This document shows, piece by piece, positions 58,791-64,000 of a stretch of 64,000 nt of DNA. The notes beneath the pieces are model-generated. The model saw only the letters and a program-made list of their open reading frames with translations. It was not told the DNA's origin and did no database searches. Both the position numbers and the translations under genes were made by a program. Location of the stretch: positions 1-64,000 of the forward strand of contig JANRMC010000156.1 in NCBI GenBank assembly GCA_033761915.1. Reading direction: 5' to 3'. The stretch is from JACMLD01 sp033761915. GTDB lineage: Bacteria; Bacteroidota; Bacteroidia; Chitinophagales; Chitinophagaceae. Position 1 is the first letter of the stretch, and each line of letters starts with the position of its first letter.

Positions 58791-60194
58791 ATGCGAAAGA
58801 AAAAACCGGTATTAACACAGGTAACCGTAGAAGACTATGCAGCAGAAGGCAAATCAATAAGCCGGGTAGAAGGTAAAGTGGTGTTTATTGAAGGCGCCGT
58901 TCCGGGCGATGTGGTGGATGTACAACTCTCAAAAAACAAAAAAGACTGGGCAGAAGGCAAAGCTACCCGCTTCCATCAATTATCTGATAGCAGGATTGCT
59001 TCTTTTTGCAACCACTTTGGTATTTGTGGGGGTTGCAAATGGCAAATGCTGCCTTATGAAAAGCAATTGCAGTACAAACAAAACGAAGTGGCACAAAACC
59101 TGCGCCGCCTCGGCAAAATAGCATTGCCGGCATTGCAGCCTATTGTTGGTTGCAATAACACACGCTATTATCGTAATAAGCTGGAGTTTACTTTTAGTAA
59201 CCGCCGCTATTTATTGCCACATGAAATTGCTGTGGCAGATACCATTGAACAAAGCAATGCACTGGGTTTTCATGTGCCACGTTTGTTTGATAAAGTAATT
59301 GATATTGATACCTGCCACCTGATGGAAGAGCCGGTGAATGCTATTAAAAATACCATCCGCCAGTTAGCAAAAGAAAAAGACTATGTGTATTATGATATCC
59401 GCCAGCATACGGGTTGGCTGCGCACTTTAATTGTTAGGGTATGTACCACCGGGCAGGTGATGGTAAATATTTGTGTGGGGTATAAAAACACCACCCTTCA
59501 ACAAGAGTTAATGGAGGCATTGCTGGCAGCCGTGCCCGCAATAACTACGCTGCTGTTTACTGTTAACCCCAAACACAACGATAGTATTTACGATTTGCAA
59601 CCCGATGTTTGGTATGGCAATGGCTACATTACAGAAAAGCTGGAAGCCTTTGTTTTTAAAATAGGCCCTAAATCTTTTTTTCAGACCAATACAAAACAGG
59701 CTGAGCAATTGTACCGTATTACAAGAGACTTTGCAGCGCTAACCGGTAAAGAAACCGTGTATGATTTATATTGTGGCACGGGCAGCATTGGTATTTTTGT
59801 AAGCAAAGGCGCAAAAAAAATTATTGGTGTGGAAACCGTGGCTGAAGCCATAGAAGATGCTAAAGAAAATGCAGCGCTTAATAATATTAACCATGCGCAT
59901 TTTTTTGCCGGAGATGTAATTGATGTTTGTACGGATGCTTTTTTTGAAACCCATGGCAAGCCCGATGTAATTATTACCGATCCGCCAAGAGCTGGTATGC
60001 ACGAAAAACTGGTGCGCAAAATTTTAGATATGGCAGCACCCATAGTGGTATATGTAAGCTGCAACCCTGCCACGCAGGCAAGAGACCTGCAATTGCTGGA
60101 TGAGAAATACGCAGTAACTGCCATACAGCCGGTAGATATGTTTACGCATACACACCATATCGAAAATGTGGTGCAGTTAAAATTAAAAAACTAA
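58791..60194 (+). CDS. rlmD: 23S rRNA (uracil-C5)-methyltransferase RlmD-like
   Basis: 467-residue SAM-dependent RNA methyltransferase of the TrmA/RlmD family. N-terminal TRAM domain (about 1-60), Fe-S cluster Cys in CNHFGICGGCKW with a third site further on (CHLM), then FxQTN-type GPKSFFQTNTKQ, the SAM loop YDLYCGTGSIGIF, DPPRAG, and the catalytic Cys region YVSCNPATQARDL. All core residues are present. The usual target is U1939 or U747 of 23S rRNA, and which one cannot be told here. Confidence 0.93.
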   Translation: MRKKKPVLTQVTVEDYAAEGKSISRVEGKVVFIEGAVPGDVVDVQLSKNKKDWAEGKATRFHQLSDSRIASFCNHFGICGGCKWQMLPYEKQLQYKQNEVAQNLRRLGKIALPALQPIVGCNNTRYYRNKLEFTFSNRRYLLPHEIAVADTIEQSNALGFHVPRLFDKVIDIDTCHLMEEPVNAIKNTIRQLAKEKDYVYYDIRQHTGWLRTLIVRVCTTGQVMVNICVGYKNTTLQQELMEALLAAVPAITTLLFTVNPKHNDSIYDLQPDVWYGNGYITEKLEAFVFKIGPKSFFQTNTKQAEQLYRITRDFAALTGKETVYDLYCGTGSIGIFVSKGAKKIIGVETVAEAIEDAKENAALNNINHAHFFAGDVIDVCTDAFFETHGKPDVIITDPPRAGMHEKLVRKILDMAAPIVVYVSCNPATQARDLQLLDEKYAVTAIQPVDMFTHTHHIENVVQLKLKN

Positions 60195-60205
60195 ATAAGC
60201 AGAGC

Positions 60206-61027
60206 GTGTATTACAGAAATGGCACATTGCCCCCACTAACGCCGGTTGTAAAAAACCTGATTATTGCCAATGTATTTGTCTTTTTTGTACAATTAACTTT
60301 TAAACAGTCAGGCCTGTTTGACCTTGAATCAGTATTGGCCAGACATCATGTTTTATCGCCAGATTTTAAGCTTTGGCAATTAATCACTGCATTATTTTGC
60401 CATTCAAGTTTTGGCCATTTGTTGGGAAATATGTTTGGAATTTATTTGTTTGGGACATGGTTGGAGGATGTTTGGGGGGGAAAAAGATTTTTGAAATTTT
60501 ATCTCATATGTGGAATAAGTGCTGGAATTTTTAGCCTTTTGGCTATGTACCTTGAAACTTACAGTTCTTTATCTTTAATTAATAATTTTCTAGAAACACC
60601 TACTTATGCTAAATTCAGTGACTTGTATAACAATTCTGTTTTTTTACAAAGTGAGGCAATAGATTTTTTTAAAACAGAGTGGGCAAAAAATACAAATAAC
60701 CCACAAATGACTGGTCAAGCATATGATTTGGTTTATTCAGTAAAAACATTAATTACCAGCGGTATAGCGTTGGGCGCCTCCGGTGCATTGTTTGGTTTAA
60801 TTGCCGGTTCGGCGTACCTGTTTCCTAATGATACGGTGTATGTACAGTTTTTAATACCTATTAAAATAAAATGGCTGGCCTTGTTTTATGGGGTTGGCGA
60901 ATTGTATTTAGCTTTACTAAACAATCCGCAAGACCAGGTGGGGCATGTGGCACATTTGGGGGGTGGTTTGGTAGGTTTTGTATTGGTATATTATTGGAAC
61001 AAAACCAACCGGCGCAATTTTTATTAA
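60206..61027 (+). CDS. Rhomboid-family intramembrane serine protease
   Basis: 273-residue polytopic protein with about six helices. Rhomboid motifs are intact: CHSSFGHLLGNMFGIYLFG (His/Asn oxyanion region), Ser nucleophile in ALGASGALFGL, and His in GHVAHLGGGLVGF. The start is GTG at 60206. Between helices an insert of about 70 residues (about 125-190) is present. The codon use of residues about 70-180 differs from the ends of the gene. It is 11 bases after rlmD, and a second rhomboid follows. Confidence 0.88.
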   Translation: MYYRNGTLPPLTPVVKNLIIANVFVFFVQLTFKQSGLFDLESVLARHHVLSPDFKLWQLITALFCHSSFGHLLGNMFGIYLFGTWLEDVWGGKRFLKFYLICGISAGIFSLLAMYLETYSSLSLINNFLETPTYAKFSDLYNNSVFLQSEAIDFFKTEWAKNTNNPQMTGQAYDLVYSVKTLITSGIALGASGALFGLIAGSAYLFPNDTVYVQFLIPIKIKWLALFYGVGELYLALLNNPQDQVGHVAHLGGGLVGFVLVYYWNKTNRRNFY

Positions 61028-61092
61028 ATACCAACCGGCAACTTTTTTTAAACCGGTTTGTTGTTATAATAGTTTTAAACTGAGCATAAATA

Positions 61093-62034
61093 ATGAATAG
61101 ATCCGTTACACAAGAAACCAGTGAGCAGGGTGCTGTTGGCAGTAACAGCGGAAAAAACACAGGCGCATTGTTTATGCTGTTTGCCATCAATGCATTGGCT
61201 TTTGCCACTTTAAAATTTGTGGTGGTTATTTACCAGATGAGTGAATTAGATGTGGCTTCTTTTTATAAGCATATCTTCAGCCAGTTTACATTACCTGCCA
61301 ATGTAGAAAGTTTATCGCACCGGCCCTGGGCATTGGTTACCTACATGTTTACACACCAGAGCTTCTTTTCTTTTGCCGCTAATATGTTATGGTTGGGTGC
61401 GTTTGGATATGTGTTAACAGATCTTACCGGAGCCAAAAAATTAATACCCGTTTATATTTATGGGGGGCTTTTTGCCGGGGCTGTTTTTATTATAGCCTAT
61501 TATACCATTACCGTTTTACAAAATAATATTAGTGTGGCTACCATGTTAAATGCCAATGCATCTGTTATGGCCGTGGCCATTGCCACCACTACAGTAAAGC
61601 CAGATTATCGTTTCTTTCCGCTTATTAATGGTGGCATACCCTTGTGGATATTAACCGTGATTTATGTTATTGTAGATTTTGCTTCTGTTTCTACCGGAGA
61701 TCCGGCTCATTATATTGCACATGCTGCCGGCGCTTTTTTAGGTTTTCTATTTATTTACCAGCTGCGCAAGGGCCGCGATTGGAGCCTGGGCATGAACCAT
61801 TTTTTTGATTGGGTAAACGATTTGTTTAATCCCAACAAAAAGCAGCAGCAAAGAAATGTAAAAGACGAGTTTTTTTATAAAGTACATGGCACCCACCCGT
61901 ATAAAAGAATTCCAAACATTACCTCTAAACGTATTGATGAAATACTGGATAAAATAAACCAGCAGGGCTACCATCTTTTAACAGATGAAGAAAAAGATAT
62001 CCTTCGCCGCGCTGCAGAAGAAGGAGATTTGTAA
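61093..62034 (+). CDS. Rhomboid-family protein with C-terminal DUF6576-like tail
   Basis: 313 residues. Helical bundle (about 25-230) with ALVTYMFTHQSFFSFAANMLWLGAFGYVL, a Ser in NANASVMAVAIA in place of the usual GxSG, and a His in HYIAHAAGAFLGF. So both catalytic residues may be present, but the Ser motif is not canonical. A soluble tail (about 245-313) carries NITSKRIDEILDKINQQGYHLLTDEEKDILRRA, a helix-hairpin often found in Bacteroidota rhomboids. It sits between the first rhomboid and the EEP gene and is probably co-transcribed with both. Confidence 0.82.
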   Translation: MNRSVTQETSEQGAVGSNSGKNTGALFMLFAINALAFATLKFVVVIYQMSELDVASFYKHIFSQFTLPANVESLSHRPWALVTYMFTHQSFFSFAANMLWLGAFGYVLTDLTGAKKLIPVYIYGGLFAGAVFIIAYYTITVLQNNISVATMLNANASVMAVAIATTTVKPDYRFFPLINGGIPLWILTVIYVIVDFASVSTGDPAHYIAHAAGAFLGFLFIYQLRKGRDWSLGMNHFFDWVNDLFNPNKKQQQRNVKDEFFYKVHGTHPYKRIPNITSKRIDEILDKINQQGYHLLTDEEKDILRRAAEEGDL

Positions 62035-62042
62035 TTTTAGGC

Positions 62043-63182
62043 ATGGCCAAAATTGTAAGAAAGGTTACTAAAAAGTTTTTTATTATCAGCAATTGTGTGG
62101 TGGTGGTGGCGTTTTTGCTGGCCTGTCTGGCGGCCTATCTGCACCCGCAAAAATTTTGGTTTATTGCAGTATTGGGGGTGGGCTTTCCAATAATTACTGC
62201 GTTTGTTTTATTTTTTATTTTCTTCTGGTGGTTCTTCCGTTCCCGCTGGGCCTTTCTTTCTTTAGCAGCCTGTATTATAGGCTGGCCGCAATTAAACCTG
62301 GTTTTTGCCTGGCATCCTTTTTCTTCTTTTAACGCCAACCAAAAAGACAGCAGCACGGTACGCATTATGCAATGGAATGTGGCCCGGCTGGATCAGATGA
62401 GTAAAAACCGCCCCGGTGGCAGCCACCGTGCAAAAATTTATGCCTACATCAAAAAAATGAACCCCGATGTGTTGTGCCTGCAAGAATTTTTAGAATCAAA
62501 CAACCCCAAGCTGCTGGATGAAAACATACCCTATATAAAAAAAGAACTGGGCCTGCCCTACTATTATTTTGCCAGAGACCATAGCCGGTACGATAATTTA
62601 TATGAACACGGCGTGGCCATTTTTAGCCGCTACCCCATTACAGATACATTAAGGTTGCGCTATGCCGGCAGCAATAACCGCCCCGGCGAAAGTTTAATTT
62701 ATGCCGATGTAACTATAAAAGGCACTACCCTGCGGGTATATACCACGCACCTGCAATCGCTACGGTTTGCCGGAGACGATTATAATAAACTAAAGCAAAT
62801 TGTAAATGCAGAAGACAGTGCATTGGCCAATTCAAAAAACATTTTAAAAAAATTCAGGCTGGCTTACACCTTCAGAAGTCCGCAGGCAGAAATGGTAAGA
62901 AGAGAACTGGACAGCAGCCCTTACCCTGAAATTATTTGCGGAGACTTTAACGATGTGCCCAACTCTTTTACCTACCGTAAAATAAAAGGCAACCGTAATG
63001 ATGCATTTTTAAAAGGAGGTTTTGGCATTGGCAGAACCTTCACCTCCCTGTCGCCCACGCTGCGTATAGATTATATTATGGCCAGTAAAAAACTGCAGTT
63101 GGTACAGTTTGACAGAACCCGCACTAAATGGAGCGATCATTACCCGCTGGTGGCCGATTTTAAACTTCCTGCGAACGAATAA
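62043..63182 (+). CDS. Membrane-anchored endonuclease/exonuclease/phosphatase-family protein
   Basis: 379 residues: three N-terminal membrane segments (about 10-85), then an EEP domain. IMQWNVARLDQMSK (Asn), VLCLQEFLE (metal Glu), YTTHLQSLRF (His), ICGDFNDVPNSFTY (catalytic Asp-Asn pair), RIDYIMASKKL and a closing TKWSDHYPLVADF (Asp-His). The full catalytic set for metal-dependent phosphodiester hydrolysis is present. It starts 8 bases after the rhomboid gene, a common trio in Bacteroidota. Confidence 0.9.
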   Translation: MAKIVRKVTKKFFIISNCVVVVAFLLACLAAYLHPQKFWFIAVLGVGFPIITAFVLFFIFFWWFFRSRWAFLSLAACIIGWPQLNLVFAWHPFSSFNANQKDSSTVRIMQWNVARLDQMSKNRPGGSHRAKIYAYIKKMNPDVLCLQEFLESNNPKLLDENIPYIKKELGLPYYYFARDHSRYDNLYEHGVAIFSRYPITDTLRLRYAGSNNRPGESLIYADVTIKGTTLRVYTTHLQSLRFAGDDYNKLKQIVNAEDSALANSKNILKKFRLAYTFRSPQAEMVRRELDSSPYPEIICGDFNDVPNSFTYRKIKGNRNDAFLKGGFGIGRTFTSLSPTLRIDYIMASKKLQLVQFDRTRTKWSDHYPLVADFKLPANE

Positions 63183-63188
63183 GGTTTT

Positions 63189-63254
63189 TATATTTGCGGT
63201 ATGCAGCCAGCCCATTATCTTACTCATTTTTATTGTCCCGTGCAGGCGGGATAA
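63189..63254 (+). promoter_or_regulatory. Promoter box and near-leaderless small ORF before cysS
   Basis: TATATTTG (63189-63196) is followed after 4 bases by an ATG (63201) opening 17 codons: MQPAHYLTHFYCPVQAG, stop at 63252-63254. The ORF has one Cys codon. A second box, TATTTTTG, lies at 63259-63266. Whether it is a leader for cysS or a chance ORF is open. Confidence 0.35.
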
Positions 63255-63297
63255 ATACTATTTTTGCACCACCTTTATTGTAGTTATTTTATTTATG

Positions 63298-63442
63298 AAC
63301 CCGGCAGTTGAATATTTTTCAGCAACTGTTGCGTCGCACACTTGTACAGAAGAAATGGTATAAGCTGTAAGGTATAGGACCTTTACAATAGTTGAAGTGT
63401 GCGACGCAACGATGACGCTATGAAAAACAAATGCCGGTAACC
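63298..63442 (+). repeat. Palindromic intergenic repeat, full length (copy 19)
   Basis: Outer arms are AACCCGGCAG and TGCCGGTAACC (63432-63442). Inner arms are perfect: GTTGCGTCGCACACTT (63328-63343) and AAGTGTGCGACGCAAC (63395-63410). The core is shorter, GGTATAGGACC. Its right end lies 8 bases before the cysS ATG, so it is in the cysS leader. Confidence 0.92.
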
Positions 63443-63450
63443 AAAAAATT

Positions 63451-64000
63451 ATGTCGCAGTTAAGTATATACAATTCGCTAACAAGAAAGAAAGAAGTATT
63501 TGAGCCGCTAACGCCCGGTTACGTGGGTATGTATGTGTGCGGCCCCACTGTGTATAGTGATGTGCACCTGGGCAATTGTCGTACGTTTATTTCTTTTGAT
63601 TTAATGTATCGGTATTTTTTACACCTGGGTTATAAGGTGCGTTATGTGCGCAACATTACGGATGCCGGCCATCTGGAAGGAGACCGCGATGAAGGCGATG
63701 ATAAGTTTTCTAAAAAAGCGAGGCTGGAACAATTAGAGCCCATGGAAATAGTGCAGCGCTATACACTGGGCTTTAGAAAAATGATGGAGTTGTTTAACAC
63801 GCTGCCCCCAACCATTGAGCCAACAGCTACCGGCCATATAAGTGAGCAAATTGAAATGACGCAACAGATACTATCCAACGGCTATGCCTATGAAGTAAAC
63901 GGCACAGTTTATTTTGATGTGGAGAAATACAATAAAGAAAAACCCTACGGCATATTAACCAACCGCAAGCTGGAAGATTTATTAGAAGGTACCCGAGAAC
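63451..64000 (+). CDS. cysS: Cysteinyl-tRNA synthetase (N-terminal part)
   Basis: The first 183 codons of a class I synthetase, running off the window. The start is ATG at 63451. MYVCGPTVYSDVHLGNCRTF holds the zinc Cys and the HIGH-like motif (HLGN). VRYVRNITDAGHLEGD, GHISEQIEMTQQIL and GTVYFDVEKYNK are typical. The KMSKS loop and anticodon domain lie beyond the window. A palindromic repeat ends 8 bases upstream. Confidence 0.92.
   Translation, partial: MSQLSIYNSLTRKKEVFEPLTPGYVGMYVCGPTVYSDVHLGNCRTFISFDLMYRYFLHLGYKVRYVRNITDAGHLEGDRDEGDDKFSKKARLEQLEPMEIVQRYTLGFRKMMELFNTLPPTIEPTATGHISEQIEMTQQILSNGYAYEVNGTVYFDVEKYNKEKPYGILTNRKLEDLLEGTRE

Noticed and set aside
101..63442. The palindromic repeats as integron attC sites, since GTTGCGTC/GACGCAAC recalls the GTTRRRY/RYYYAAC cores
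   Set aside because: The arms are in the opposite order to attC, copies flank genes in both directions and sit inside an operon, spacing is several genes, and there is no integrase in the window.
2577..63442. The palindromic repeats as intrinsic terminators
   Set aside because: They lack a T-run after the stem, and true terminators are present separately beside some of them (for example at 25428).
101..63442. The repeats as a CRISPR array
   Set aside because: Copies are kilobases apart with genes between and have no regular spacers.
1..64000. tRNA or rRNA genes
   Set aside because: No cloverleaf-like T-loop signature or rRNA segment was recognised in the gaps. A covariance search could still find one.

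Overview
The window looks like the chromosome of a Bacteroidota bacterium, most likely of the Chitinophagaceae. The grounds are promoters of the Bacteroidota type (TAnnTTTG at -7), lineage-typical proteins (IPExxxVDY family, lamin-tail secreted proteins, carboxypeptidase-regulatory/outer-membrane barrel proteins, alternative complex III) and few Shine-Dalgarno sites. No rRNA, tRNA, CRISPR array, transposase or phage gene was seen. Coding density is high, and the genes are ordinary housekeeping and respiratory genes on both strands.

Layout: 1-17.7 kb holds a uvrD/pcrA helicase, a nicotinamide riboside import and kinase pair, a GT39 transferase, a FabH-like synthase, an M28 peptidase, a run of small enzymes (IPExxxVDY, pterin dehydratase, CtlX), meaB, a GT2, a GH25 lysozyme, a 3'-5' exonuclease, RidA, MmcQ/YjbR, an alpha/beta hydrolase and rpiB. 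17.8-32.8 kb holds a secreted charged heptad-repeat protein, an LTA-synthase-like enzyme, a deoxyhypusine-synthase homologue, psd, a lamin-tail protein, asd behind a probable attenuator, an outer-membrane barrel protein, a class-C serine hydrolase and purN. 33.0-49.7 kb is one long + strand respiratory locus: alternative complex III (actABCDEF), aa3 oxidase (coxBA, ctaB, two subunit-III genes, subunit IV), SCO, DUF420 and an unknown membrane protein. 49.9-64 kb holds a lipase, an FAA hydrolase with a flavin reductase, pheS, a 3-hydroxyacyl-CoA dehydrogenase, an SDR, lpxD, rlmD, two rhomboids, an EEP-family phosphatase and the start of cysS.

The most striking structure is a family of nested palindromic intergenic repeats. 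Conserved inner arms (GTTGCGTCGCACACTT and its complement) sit inside outer arms (about GGTAACCGGCA / TGCCGGTAAC) and around a palindromic core (GGTATAGGG / CCCTATACC). I find about 19 full, partial or decayed copies in 64 kb, always between genes, including two inside the respiratory locus. Copies differ by modules (arm swaps, core swaps, a CpG-depleted subfamily). A second strong signal is a transcription-attenuation leader before asd: a consensus promoter, an 18-codon Lys/Thr-rich ORF, a possible antiterminator pairing and an intrinsic terminator. Start codons were often moved downstream of the longest ORF where the promoter, signal peptide or family length decided it.
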